Assembly (NCBI GenBank): GCA_023078685.1
Contig: JALGAS010000001.1
Span: 8,263,511 to 8,327,510 of the forward strand
DNA length: 64,000 nt
Origin: Neopestalotiopsis rosae
Lineage: Eukaryota > Ascomycota > Sordariomycetes > Amphisphaeriales > Sporocadaceae
Direction: 5' to 3'
Position numbers and translations under genes: made by a program. The notes beneath the pieces were generated by a model that was not told the DNA's origin, did not search any database, and was given only the letters and a program-made list of their open reading frames with translations. Positions 24,035-36,100 of this stretch are shown here, one piece after another. How positions within the stretch are numbered: the first letter of the stretch is position 1; each line of letters starts with the position of its first letter.

Positions 24035-25910
24035 ATGGCTCCTAGCAAGTCTCTTGGCTCACTGAGCGCAATGCGCGACGCCATTCAGAAGAAGACTGCC
24101 GCCAAGGCTTCTTCGTTGGCAGGCGCCGCAAGCTCCCTCAAGAGCGCCGCCCCGGTCGACGATTCGAGCGACTCCAACAGCTCAGACAGCAGCGATAGCG
24201 ATAGCGACAGCGGCAGCGACTCAGACGGCGGTATCGAGGAAGCAAAGAAGAAGCTTGACGCCAAGAATGCTGCCAAGAAGGCCGCTGCCACCAAAGTCCA
24301 GCAACCCGCTGCCACAGTTACCGATCCCAAGAAGTCTAGCACGAAGAAGCCTGCTGCCGATACCAGCTCCGATGATGATACCAGCTCTGACTCTGGATCT
24401 GATTCCGGTTCGGACGAAGATGCGAAACCAACCAAGCAGGCTGAAAAGCACAATCCGGCAAAAAAGCCCATCGCCGTAAAGGGAACTGCCAATGATACCA
24501 CCAGCAGTGAAAGCGAGAGTGGAAGCGACAGTGATAGTGATAGCGATTCGGAGGCAGGCGCCAAGGTCCAATCCATTGCCAGCGCAGTTGCTACTAAGGC
24601 AGCACATGCCAGTACTGCTCTGCCAATTCGCAAGTCCCCCAATAATGAAGATGCAGAGGAGGACAGCAGCAGTGACTCAGAGTCGGAAAGCGAATCGGAT
24701 GCAAAGGCCATTGCTCGAGTCAGCGGTACTTCGGATAACAACGAAGTGTGCGTTATTTCCCATGAAGCTTGACAATGGGGTTACTTTGCTAACATCACAT
24801 AGTTCTAAGCCTGAGTGGCTCACCAAGTCTGACTTCATGCTTCGGAAGGCCTCTACCGACAATCCGGGCAAAGAAGTCTCTAATTTCCTGAGCAAGTCCA
24901 GCCTCGAGGGGAAGCAGGTCTGGTATTTCACTGCACCTGCTTCATTGCCCATCACAGTCATCAAGGACATGGAGATCGACTTGGCAAAGGCTCAGTCTGG
25001 TGGTGCTATCCTGAACCACAAGGGCGATTCTTATGGTTTGGATCTCGAGCCGTACACGACTAGCAGTCAGATCCAGCTCCTGATTCCTTCAAAGGGTGGT
25101 GAAAAATACAATACACGTATGTCACTCGCCGCTCCCAAAACGCTGAAGCTGTATACTAACCCTGCGCAAGTGAATCGAGGTATTGATTCGACTGTTCATC
25201 TTCGCCGCATCGCCGAGTTCGGCGGCTCCAGTAAAGTCAGTTCGACTGCGACCGATCAGTATGTGCGAAAGCCGAAGCCTGTTCGCCAGCAGCCCGAGAA
25301 TCTGAAGCCTCGCTTCACCCCAATCGGCGTCCCGACAAAGAAGCCTACTCCTTTCCAAGTCACAAAGAGTAAGCAGGTCTCTGATACTAGCTCTTCATCT
25401 GGCAGCGACTCAGATGTTGAGATGGCCGATGCTTCTGCTCCAGCCCCATCTGTTCCTTCGAAGAAGCATCAGGCCGCTGGCACAAATGGCAAACCGAAGA
25501 GAAAGCAGCCCTCAGACACCTCCAGCTCGGACAGCGATTCCAGTACTAGTGAGTCGGAGGAAGAGCCTTCGCCACCAAAGAAGAAGTCAAAGGCGACGGA
25601 CAAGGCTGCGAAGCGCGCAAAAGTCAGTCCGGTCAAGGAACTCGTAAAGCCTACAACCAATTCTCCGGCGCCAGCCGTTCAGGCAGAGAACATTGATGTC
25701 CCTAGTTCGCTGGGCAAGAAATCCAAGACCAAGTCTACTCCCATCCCGCCGCCCGCTGTTGGACGCACGTTGTCAGAGGCTCACGGTACTCCGTCCAAGA
25801 CCCCTAGTTCCACAAAGTCCAAGAAGGACAAGAAGTCAAAGGCGGAGGAAACACCAAAGGCAGTCACGCAAACACCAATTCCTCCCCCTTCTTACGGCAT
25901 TGGCAAATAG
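24035..25910 (+). CDS. RNA polymerase I subunit RPA34.5-like
   Basis: Nucleolar Pol I subunit of the RPA34.5 family, which in yeast pairs with A49 to form a TFIIF-like module. Exons 24035-24747 and 24803-25910 flank a 55-base intron (GTGCGT, ATAG) and give 606 residues. The N-terminal 230 residues are Ser/Asp/Glu/Lys low-complexity blocks (SDSDSDS type, probable CK2 substrate). The conserved part starts after the junction: SKPEWLTKSDFMLRK, VWYFTAPASLPITVIKDMEIDL, then YGLDLEP, and ends KPRFTPIGV. The tail is basic (KPKRK, PPKKKSKA). The TAG at 25908-25910 is followed in frame by 29 more codons, rich in Lys/Arg and ending KKRKT, before TGA at 25998-26000. The true C-terminus may therefore lie further on. 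An SRP40-like nucleolar phosphoprotein is the alternative reading for the low-complexity part. Confidence 0.82.
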
Positions 25911-26000
25911 AGCTCGCCTGTACCCAAGAAAAAGTCAAAAGGAAAGTTGCCAGGACAGTCGGAAGGAGAAAAGCGGGGACACAAGAAGAGAAAGACCTGA
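25911..26000 (+). other. In-frame open extension past the RPA34.5 TAG
   Basis: After TAG the same frame continues SSPVPKKKSKGK and so on for 29 residues to TGA, with the same basic composition as the upstream tail. Options are readthrough, UAG editing, a skipped 48-base intron ending at this TAG (weak GTCACG donor at about 25863), or a recent nonsense change. Confidence 0.55.
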
Positions 26001-26980
26001 GACATTGGCCATGCCTTTCTAGCCACATTCAAGTCCAGCAGACGATCTAGATTGGTGGGGTCGCTTGGCCTAGATGATACTACTTCTAGAGTTGTGGTGG
26101 CTTTCCACGTCTGCCCCGTGGTAAGACCCGTATGGGCAACAGATCGTATATACGTTCGACTCGTCAAGCGTTTCTTGCATGGAAAAACGGCGTTTAGGGA
26201 ATTCAGGACCTGTGTGTAGGGCGGCGTTCATTGATACCGTAGAGCAAGTCCGTTCTAAATGCTTTTGCGCACGAAAGATGTTTTGCGCCGGGGTTGGAGT
26301 CGAGCAATGAAAAGCACATTCGGATCAGTCCATGAGTATTTCCAAAGTTGCTTACTATGTGTTCTCTCGATGCCGAGAGACTTGATATGTGCAAGTGCGA
26401 GATGATTATCATCCAGTTGAGGTTTCCGATTGAGATGCTAATACTGGCTCCTCATTAGCATGTCCTCTGAGTGATATTAGCCAGTAAAAGCCGTTGCGCT
26501 GCCCCCAAGTCCAAGATCGTGTGGTTTTGTGGCAGAATGACCCAAGAGATTTGCCAGTGAACGTGAGATGGGTACCTATTCATATGGGCAAGACTATACA
26601 CTTTATTAGATAAGCACAGCTTCATAGTCCAGTCCAGTCCTCTTTGGGATAAACTCACGGGCTGTGGGTCAGATGTCAGCCACGATGGTGAAAAGGTCCA
26701 TAACTCCATAAACTCCATAACGGGATCGGACTATTCTACTACGTAAATCAAAATGGACAACAAGGATTCCCTATTTCCAGCAATAAAGCCGCAGAGCAAT
26801 GCCTGTGTCCGGATTAGTTCACTAGATACCTAGACCAGCATCTAGTTGAATAATGAGTTCATATATTGAAAGAATAGCTCAACAGAATGACGCTCCCAAT
26901 GTCATCTTTCGCAATCATCAACGCTGCCGAGTATTCCAAAGACTGTACATGCAACTTGAACAACAACCTCTCAACCCAAG
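26001..26980. other. Gene-free interval
   Basis: About 1 kb between RPA34.5 and the broken reductase. Only short shadow frames; nothing supported. Confidence 0.55.
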
Positions 26981-28099
26981 ATGTCAAGATACGGGTGGTC
27001 CATCTCCCCATCTGTAACCAAATGCATAGAGGCCACTAGAGTCGACTATGTACGACTCGGCAACTCGGGACTCAAAGTCTCATGGCCCATCCTGGGTACC
27101 ATGGCCCTCGGCTCATCGGAGTTCGTTCCCTGGGTTAAAGACGAGAAAGAGTCACTTGAGATCCTGAAGGCCGCGTACGACTGCGGCATTCACACGTGGG
27201 ACACCGCCAATTCGTACTGCAGCGGCCTTGGCGAGGAAATGGTTGGTAAAGCGCTCAAAAAATTCAAAATCCCGCGGAACAAGGTCATCATCATGACCAA
27301 ATGCTGTCACCCGGTCGGCGAGACACCAGACGTGATTGGGACAGCGTATCCAGAGGTTTTGGTGCAAACAAAAGACTATGTCAATCAGGCAGGTAAGTAA
27401 AATCTGATGGGGCTCTGTCATGTAGTACACGATGGAAAGCTGATGGCTTTGCCAGGTCTATCGCGCGCGGCCATCTTCAACGCCGTGGATAATTCTCTCG
27501 CCCGTCTCGATACCTCGTACATTGACGTCCTGCAAATCCACCGCTACGACCCTGATACACCGCCCGAGGAGACCATGAAAGCATTACATGACCTTGTCGT
27601 GGCGGGAAAGGTGCGCTACCTGGGTGCGAGCTCCATGTGGGCAACGCAGTTCGCACAGCTGCAGTTTATTGCCGAAGCCAACGGCTGGACCCGATTTATC
27701 AGCATGTAAAATTACTATAATTTATGTTACCGCGAAGAGGAACGCGAGATGCTGCGGTTCTGTCATGAGACGGGTATCGGTGTGATTCCCTGGTCGCCTC
27801 TCTTTGCCGGGCGACTGGCGCGGCCTGTGGGCTGGGATGGTTCACTCCGGTCCAAGAAGCCGTCGGGACACCATCCCGGTATGACGCCCGAGGACGAGCA
27901 GATCATAGGCAGGGTCCAGGAAATCGCACAGAAGAGAGGTTGGAAGATGTGTCATGTCGCTCTGGCTTGGCACAAAAATAAGGGAACAATTCCCATAGTG
28001 GGACTGAACTCAGCCGAGAGAGATAAGATCTTGACGGAGGAGGAGGTCAAGTATCTGGAGGAGCCTTACATTCCCCGAAGGGTTGTTGGTCACAGTTAG
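26981..28099 (+). pseudogene. Aldo/keto reductase with a nonsense codon
   Basis: Member of the aldo/keto reductase group close to voltage-gated K+ channel beta subunit-like and YPL088W-type oxidoreductases (aryl-alcohol dehydrogenase type). Exon 1 is 26981-27392 and exon 2 begins 27456 after a 63-base intron (GTAAGT, CCAG). Motifs in order: VRLGNSGLKVSWPILGTMALGS, WDTANSYCSGLGEE with catalytic Asp/Tyr, VIIMTKC with Lys, [11 protein letters not shown] with His, RYLGASSMW, and after the stop YYNLCYREEEREML, GVIPWSPLFAGRLARP and ALAWHKNKGTIPIVG. TAA at 27707-27709 falls exactly where the family has Gln in the M-Q-N-Y-Y-N segment, a likely CAA to TAA transition. The rest stays open to TAG at 28097-28099, so the loss looks recent. 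A truncated protein would lack the cofactor-binding C-terminal third. Confidence 0.85.
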
Positions 28100-29047
28100 T
28101 CTACCATGATGCTGTATGTAGTGTTGAAAGACTTGCCGAAGTTTATCAGAGATATATTAAAATAAGGGTGCTTTTCTCCATCAGACACTCAAGCACGCTA
28201 TTTTCAACGTTCGTGACCGCGCGGATCTCGGGCGCTTAACTGAGAACACCAGAATGCTGGGTCGGCATCTAGTGAAATCAAAAGTCTTTCCACTACAGAC
28301 CAAAGTTGCAATTTCGATCCAGGCTGCAGAGTCTCTTACATGGCACATACGTGGCTCACGGCGACCAGCTTGAGGGGGCTCACGAAGTTGTTCCCATGAG
28401 GGTCGACTTGAACGATAATTAGGTATCCAAGGGCAATAAATGATGCTACTAGAAGTTTCCAACTGAGTTCGATGTGACCACAGACTCTGATGCACTATGC
28501 AATGAGACTGGAATATAGTGTTGAGATGTGTGTTCTGTACTTTGATTGGTCTGACAGGGAATCTATTTTTGGGTCAGTGGATATAAGCTACCGGAGTTCG
28601 AATGAAGCTGATCATATCGACTATCCCAACTGGAAAGACCCGTCGACAATGCATGCAACCTATCATGCAACGAATCTTTCTCATTTCAATCCAAGGTTTT
28701 ATAGCTTGTACGTACTGTCAGATTGGTCGACTGTAAAGGTCTAACTATTGCATCTTATGATTTTGTTCACGACGAGTCATTGCTAACAGGCGCATACCGG
28801 ACTTCGGAATGCCGTAATCCGAAAAGCGCTAAGAATCCTACGGAATTCCTGCAACAGCCTGGAGCGAATTCCGTAATAAGACGACGAGAATCTCTTGGAC
28901 ACAATCTTTCTTCGGCATTCAATGACAATTACGTGCTGAACTACACTGAATTTTTGACAAAATTGACGTACGGAGATCGGATTTGGGGTATTCCTCCCAG
29001 CCAGGCCCCGCGTTTTCCTCTTCACAGTTCAAGCTCTGATACCTGTT
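28100..29047. other. Intergenic, promoter of the Zn2Cys6 gene
   Basis: About 950 bases with only short, overlapping frames; no gene supported. Confidence 0.55.
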
Positions 29048-31219
29048 ATGGAGCAGCCCGCCGGCCAGTCTGCGGCAGGGATGTCAGCGCCGTATGGACA
29101 AGCTTGTGCAGGTTGCGTGAAAGCGAAATGTAAATGTGTGTCTCGAGGCAGTGGTAATTGTGAAAGGTATGACTCTGATGGGCCATTCAAAGAAGAATTG
29201 GGCTATGGAATGTCCCATCATGCTGACAGCACTGAAGATGCCACCGGCGAGGCATGGAATGCCGCCAAACAGACGGCGTAAGGAAACGCAGCACCAGAAA
29301 GCCAGATATCAACCACAGAACATCACAATTGGAGGAAAGGCTTAATGATCTAGTGGAGATATTACGCCTGCAGCAGGCATCGGGGTCTAAACATCAGGCG
29401 CCGTCGCAAGAGACCGACTCACAGACAACAGTGAGCCGGTCTAGTGGCAATCATGCGTCTTCCGGAGCATACCCAACTCCACCAACGGGCGTCGCAAGTT
29501 TGGGATCACAAACCGGCCTAGAAGGCCCTATTTCCTCAACAAAGGCTTTCGAGGATGATCTGACACCCTTTGAGGCTGAGAGCATTCTTCAAAGATTTCG
29601 AAATGGCTATTTGACCATGTTTCCGTTTGTTTATATCAAGTCAGACACGACAGCGCAGCAGCTTTTGCAGTATCGCCCCTTCTTGTGGCTGAACATAAGA
29701 ACAGTCTGCGAAAAGTCTGCTCCAAAAATGCACGCCATGGGCGATCATGTCAGAGACTTGTTGGGGCGAAAAGTACTAGTAGAGCTAGAGCGTGATATCG
29801 ATGTGCTCCTTGGCTTGATGGTGTATTTGGGATGGTAATTACCATATTCGTTCACTGGACTGCTACGCGTAATAAGTATTGGCTAACTACGATCAGGGCA
29901 ACACATCAGACCCGCGGCAAAGGGTTCCAAGCACGTTACGCCAATCTGGCCAATTCACTGATTCAGGATCTTCGCCTTGACCAACCATTCAACCCAAACG
30001 CAGGTGGGAACTGCTGGTTTCCCCAAAGCAAGGTTCCGGCCACATCTCCTGAGCATACTCATGAACAACGCCGGGCTGTCATCGGTACATTTATATTGAG
30101 TTCCAGGTAAGTGACGACGCGCCTGTCTCGTACTGTCCTTGCCGTAATCGCCACAAGGCTTACGACCTGGTTTAGCATATCGAGCTTTTTGAAAATCGAT
30201 GTAACGAGGTGGAATTCACACATGGAGGAAAGTCTGGAAAAGTTGGCCGCAGACCCAGAGTACCCAGGAGATGAGCTCCTGGTTGCCATGGCTAGGGCAA
30301 AAGTCATTGTCAATGACGTGGGCCGCCTCACCTGGAAGCGGACTGGCAACGAATTGGCGGGGCCACCATCAGTATATGTGAAGCCCCTCAAGGACAGGTT
30401 GCAAGCAATTCGGCGCTCGTTGAAGCCGGAACTGGTCGAAAACAGTAAGTCCTTGGTAAGACGGTAGCTCAGGCAAAGACGCCGCCTAATCATGTCGCTT
30501 CAGGGGTCATCCAGTCTCATCTCTACAATGCCGAAGTGTTGATTGGGGAGATGGCCATCTTCCACAGCACAACATCCATCGCCCCCTCATACAATTGTCA
30601 GTTTCCCGGCTCATTGCCACTCCCAGCAACGCAATCTCCGGCACAAGGGGGAGGAAACACCAGCCCATCGGGCCTACGGCCCATCGACTTAACACGACTA
30701 GAGACACTTCATGAGTGCCTCCACAGCATCAAGCAGAGCATTACCACCATCCAGTCATTTGAGCCCGCCGCATGGCCAACGTTTCCTTTTGCCGTGATGG
30801 GTCACATGTCACACTCACTGCAGATGCTATTCCGGCTGTCGGCACTGGACTCGGAACCCGACTGGGATGCGGCCGCCGTCCGGCGCGATTTCGATGTCAT
30901 CGCCGTCATCCACCGCCTTGCTGATACCATGTCTCGTGTCGCCGATGCCGCGGGCCTGACTGGTGATCCCGATTCGGGCCCGCACGGGGATATGTTTTCC
31001 AAGGGCGTCGGAACACTCCGCGCCACCGCATCCATTTGGGGTTCTGCGCTACCGCCTCTTGAAGACCCAGCTGCTGCTTCCTCCTCAGCTTCGGCAGCTG
31101 CGGCGGATCCATTTGGTACCGCTACTGATGCCGCTGGGCTAGATACCGTGGCCATGTTGCTCGATTTTCAAAATGATCCGTGGCTGACCGAGTTATACAA
31201 TTCATGGGAGGCAATGTAG
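29048..31219 (+). CDS. Zn2Cys6 transcription factor
   Basis: Fungal-specific nuclear transcription factor. Five exons join in phase: 29048-29166, 29238-29834, 29897-30106, 30176-30444 and 30504-31219, giving 636 residues; introns of 71, 62, 69 and 59 bases, the second with a GCTAAC branch point. The binuclear cluster spans the first junction: CAGCVKAKCKC, then seven residues, then CERC and HRRGMEC, matching C-x2-C-x6-C-x7-C-x2-C-x6-C. A basic linker and a short coiled coil follow (TSQLEERLNDLVEILRLQQ). The middle region starts at LTPFEAESILQRFR and includes RYANLANSLIQDLRLDQP, as in Fungal_trans proteins. The C-terminus is Ala/Ser-rich and acidic, ending LLDFQNDPWLTELYNSWE, a possible activation segment. 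It lies 0.95 kb downstream of the broken reductase on the same strand; a local regulatory role is only inferred. Confidence 0.9.
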
Positions 31220-31702
31220 AGAAGACAACCCCCTATTTGGAGTGTCATGTCTTATCCCGACGACTTTTGTACAGCATATTTAATTATATGACAATAGCGC
31301 AGGCGCAACTCTTTGGGTTCAACTTTACCACATCGCTGGTCTAGAGGCAGAGTGTGTGGTGACTTGGATACATGTTAATTGTATGTTATTGTATAGATTA
31401 TGCTCTCAAGAGCTGTCATTCCCGTGTCCCTGTCTATGTGCCAAAGACCATATTATGCATGTCAAATATGTTCGTAGCAAGCAGTGGGCTATCCAGTGCC
31501 CATTGTCGTCAAATGCTGAGATCCTCTCATAAAACCAATAACGCCGCGCTCAATGCTGGGGGTCGGGGGTATGTTGTATCCGACCACGCTGATGCTTCTA
31601 AGCCTTTGTAAACGATCGTTTGCCCATTCCATAATCCATGGTGAGCCCCTCCGTGCTAATTCATACAAGCTCGTCATTACATCTCTCTCCGCTCTATTGT
31701 GT
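31220..31702. other. Convergent 3' ends of the Zn2Cys6 gene and AUR1
   Basis: 483 bases between two convergent genes; expected to hold both 3' UTRs. No other feature seen. Confidence 0.6.
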
Positions 31703-33126
31703 TCAGAATCCTGCCTGGGAAGTCTGTCTAGAATGTGAGGCTCGAGGAGAAGATCCGGCGCTGCTTGACTCTCTACTGTGTCGACGGCTCTCGAAAGTGG
31801 GACTTGCACTTCCACTGGCAACTGTCGGACTATAGAGAGTGCTGCTTCCAACTGACCATTCGTCGCTGTCGCCAGTACCACGTCTTTCCAAGAGACCTAG
31901 GCCGTACCCGAGTTCTTCGTCGGCTGTCTTCTTCATCTCTCCGATCTCAACGAAATCGTATTCCCATCTATTCGACTTGTCGCCTTGCTGGTGCGGCAGG
32001 TATCTGGTTCTGCCAATAAAGAAGATGATGGCAGCAATGAGACTGCCGCCCACCAAATCCACAGCGTAGTGGTGGCTCAAGTACATAGTTGCCCACCAAA
32101 GCCAGCCAACGTAGAAGATGAAGAAACCACGGAATCGCGGGAAACAGTAGCTCATAAACAGAGCCTCCAGGGTCGCGTCACCGGCGTGCAGGCTGGGAAA
32201 TGCGCCGAAAGGAACCGGGGCGGTCGAGAAACTCGTCGTGTACATGTCTGCGCCAAAAAGGGCGTCGATGCGGGCCAAGCCCGCGGGAGAGCCAGGCATA
32301 CCGTAGTGGGCAGGTGCCAGCCCGTACATGTTCTCGTACCACGGCGGGGTACACGGGAACACAAGCGCCATCGTGACGCCAATGATGCTTAGCCATCCAA
32401 AGGCCTTTGAGAAGACGGGCAGCGTCTTTGGAGCCGCGAACAAGAAGATGAGGGCGGAGCAAATGGCTGGGTTGGCGAAGTGGCCAATACCGTACGGGAC
32501 CCAGGCAAAGACATCGAGGATCGGGTGGGTATGCGCCGAGAGGATATTGGACAGGTTGGCACCGTACAGAACGTTTTCCAGGGCGGGCAGTACCTTGACC
32601 CAGATATGAGGTCGCACTTCTGTCGGAATGAACCTGATTGATCGCATTAGTCTTGCAGCCGAAACAAACCAACCCGCTTTGCAGTTGGATGCAGTTAAGG
32701 ACCTGATTCGGGGCGAGCCACAACTTACCGACTAGAGAAGAAGTAGAGCAGATACGTCCAAATCGGCCACGAAGGCAGGAAAAATTGGCTTGTAGCTGGC
32801 ATCAGCAGCAGGAGCGTGTACGCCAAGACGGCTGCAGACTTGATAAAAGGTGCGTGTACGTCGATGACCCATAACGAAAACAGACAAATAGTCGCGAGGA
32901 TGAAATATTGTATGTCGAATAAGGTCCATTTGCGTTGCTTGAAGTTCTGGACGCCTTCGATGACGGAGAAGGAGGTTTGTAGCGAGGAAACACGCTCGAG
33001 CACTGGGTCGAAAGATCGATCTTTTGCGGCTCTCCTCTGCCGTCTCAAAGCTGACAGATCGAGTTTTTTAGGCCAACCAAGATGAAGCGAAGGCTTCGCC
33101 TGGAAGAGGGCGTTGAGATTCCGCAT
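31703..33126 (-). CDS. AUR1: Inositol phosphorylceramide synthase AUR1
   Basis: Golgi membrane enzyme that moves phosphoinositol from phosphatidylinositol to ceramide, making the first complex fungal sphingolipid; the aureobasidin A target. Exons 33126-32729 and 32633-31703 flank a 95-base intron (GTAAGT, TCAG) and give 442 residues (yeast Aur1 has 401). Several hydrophobic segments lie between about residues 75 and 335. The lipid-phosphatase-type catalytic motifs are FGAFPSLHAGDAT and MYLSHHYAVDL, supplying the His, His and Asp expected in lumenal loops. FPCTPPWYENMYGLAPAHY is the fungal Aur1 signature before them. The C-terminal tail of about 90 residues is Ser-rich and cytosolic. The gene is convergent with the Zn2Cys6 gene. 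Confidence 0.96.
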
Positions 33127-36100
33127 TTTTGCGTTGTTCGAGGCGAATGACTGAGTCTCTCAAACGCGACTTGACTCTGAACGATCGATCTGTGTGGTGG
33201 CGTAATAGTCAAGGCGGCGATAAGAGGGCAAGGTCGATGGGTGCGGTGCTGGGTGTTTATCGGGATTCAACACTGGTCGGTCACTACTTGGGTATTCGCC
33301 TGACTGATAACTCTTCTTCGTCCTGCTACAGTCGTCAATGTCCCTCTCGTAAGCGAAGGCGAAACCCAAAGGAGGACGAGTGAAAAGTTCAGAGTTGATG
33401 GTCTGTAAGGGGAATCAAGAACTTCATATGCAGATCAGTCGATGGGTTGGTCGGTTGGCTAGTTGCTGGTACTGTATGCACTACAACCAAGTATGCGGAT
33501 CCAACGGAGACAAGGATCCTAGAAAGAAAAAGACCCATCCTAGGCGACCGATGATCCATTGGTAATCATTGACGGGTGCTGAGTTTCTCGGCTGGGTGGA
33601 TCCAGAAGCGCTACACTGTGGGATGTCTATGACAAGATGGTATCAATATGCTGCTGCAGGGAGTCAAGGCCGAAGGGGAATGACTGGACTGGACTGGATT
33701 GGGAAGATGGATGGATGGATCTTGTTGGTTGGCAGTAGGCGACGGCGGGGGTGTCTAGGTTGGTGGTGCTAGGTGGGCTCCCGCACGCACGCGCTGGACT
33801 TTCGACTTTTGCATAATTTGAGGGTCGATTTGTGTCGAGAAAATCAAATGCTTGCTGCTTTGGCCCCCAGTGTCCAGCTGATTCTTGCCTGCAGTCCGAT
33901 CCCCGAAACAAGTAGGTGTACCTGTACTTTGCGGCCTCCCATGCCATGGTGTGGAGCACGCTCGCGCTTGTCTACTGTCTGACAGCTTCTTTTTGAATGC
34001 TCCCTCGAACATTTTCGGCGCCCATGTACATAGAGTAGAGGTTAGTCGTGATACTATGCCTGTATATGGCCTTACCTCGCAAACTCGACGGACGCCGACA
34101 CACCGATTTGCACAGCTGAGTTGGTTCGGATAGATGTGCGATTGGGCAACTATTGCTTGACTAACAGCTAAGAAATGTGTATCATCCAATTGTACAGAGA
34201 TGCTAAGCTTGTAGCCGCACTCCCCACCCGGACGATCTTTCTAGGCTTTTGTCCTTAACCATATGCACATCTTACTACCCAACCGATATATACTCATTCA
34301 CTACCAACTCCCTGGGATCTGAAATTCCATTTCATTTCCCGGCTTTGCTTTTCGCAAATGTCGACCGAGCGACAAGGCAGCTTCAAGCATCAGACATGGT
34401 ATGTCCAATATCAGTGACCAACTTTACCACTTCCTACTGCTGTCCATCACAGTGGAGATAAGCGGCCCTGTCGGAACTCGGCACTGCGGATTCCTTTCAT
34501 TTTCCTCCATCAAGTGCGTGAAGCGCACAGCCAACAAGCAGGCTCTTGGAATATGATTTTTGCACACAAAAAAAGAACGCCGAACGCAGCGCTTTCCTTC
34601 ACTTGCATACTTCTTGTCGTCATTCTCCTGCAGCGCGCCAGTGTGCCTTGACATATTACCTTCTTCCAAATCCTGTGTACCTACGTGGAAGCCACTTTGA
34701 CGCCGTTGCGCCGGTAGACCAGCCCAACTTTGGCAGCACGTGTCCCTTCATGCGCCAACAGCTTTTAAAATTTGTGGTTGCTGCAAAAATGTCCACCCAG
34801 ACGTCATGATGAGGTCGAATCAGTGATAGCGTCTTGTGCTCACTAAGTTGAAAAGCGACAGGAGCACCTGTAGGCCACAGCGCAGGGCTGGCCGGTGCTG
34901 CTGCGTTGTTGGCGCTGGTACCTACTGGCGCTGGCAATCGCACTGACCACTGGACATGCCGACACGGGTGCGCTGTACCTACCGGTAAGGCACGCGGCTG
35001 GGCGGCATGCAATGAGCGTCCTGGCGCCCGGGCCTGCCTGAAGATATGCAAATCAGAGTGACTGGACTTTCTACGAGACCTGGACGGGCTGACTGGTGCT
35101 TCACTGTCAACCCCGAGCAATCCGAGGGTCGCATTGCAGTACATAGTAGGAATCTGCGGCCATCTTGTTGGCATACATAGGTAGTAATGCTGTGACCTGC
35201 TTGTGTCTGGACTTTAACAGAATATGTTTGCATCTGGACATTGATCGCTGATTGTTAGCTCTCCCTCACATCGTAACAGAATAATATGCTGAAAAGAACA
35301 TTGATTGATAAACTCAACCTGTTCAACCGCCAGCGCGCCTGGCAATGGGGGATCGTCGTCGTCATGCTCACCCCTTTGAGGACTAGTCTAGGGTCTTGGG
35401 AGTCCGAGGTACCAGTCGATCTCCACCCCAGGATCGAAATCATGATGCAAGTATTGCTACTTTGCGATTTTTCGCTTTTTGGAATTGTAGCTAATACCCG
35501 AGACATACACCCGAAGCCGCGCGGGATGGGGCGGTACCGAATGCGCTGGACACAAGTTACACAATTCTCAACATCAATGATTGATGATTCTTATTTGGCG
35601 TCGTGACTTTGATATCTGACGTGATATGAGGAATGCTACCAGTGTGCACGTTGGTGGTGTATACTTGATCTTGCTGACTTGGGCAATTATGGCGCTTAAC
35701 GCGATCACAAGCCAAGTTTTCTTCATCCATGAAGTTTACTTGAGATGAAACAAAAACTGCAGTCTCCGTGTGTTGAGTGCCCCGGGCCCTTGGATTCTGC
35801 TCATGATTGTGTACAGAATGTCAGGTCGTATACCTCGGGCACTTTACAAGTCCGGGCGGCCGGCAAGGATTTCTCAATCTCGTGCGACCATCAGCGGTCG
35901 CATGCTCGGGTTTTTCGCAAATTGAATGAGCCCAACAACTGCTACCGGGCAGGCCGGTGGTCTTGGCATTTACTTCGTTTGCCAAAGAACCACACCACGG
36001 CACCCTTGACATTAAACAAAAAATCGATGGCCATGCAACGCATGAAGATAGTGAAATAAGAAAGACAATAGGCAACTTAAAAGTTTGGAAATAAACTTCT

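Noticed and set aside
24085..24741. Long minus-strand frame opposite RPA34.5
   Set aside because: It is the mirror of Ser/Asp low-complexity codons; the plus frame has the conserved domain and splice sites.
29821..29900. Apparent frameshift in the Zn2Cys6 gene after LGW
   Set aside because: A 62-base intron (GTAATT donor at 29835, GCTAAC branch point, CAG ending at 29896) restores the frame with all phases consistent.
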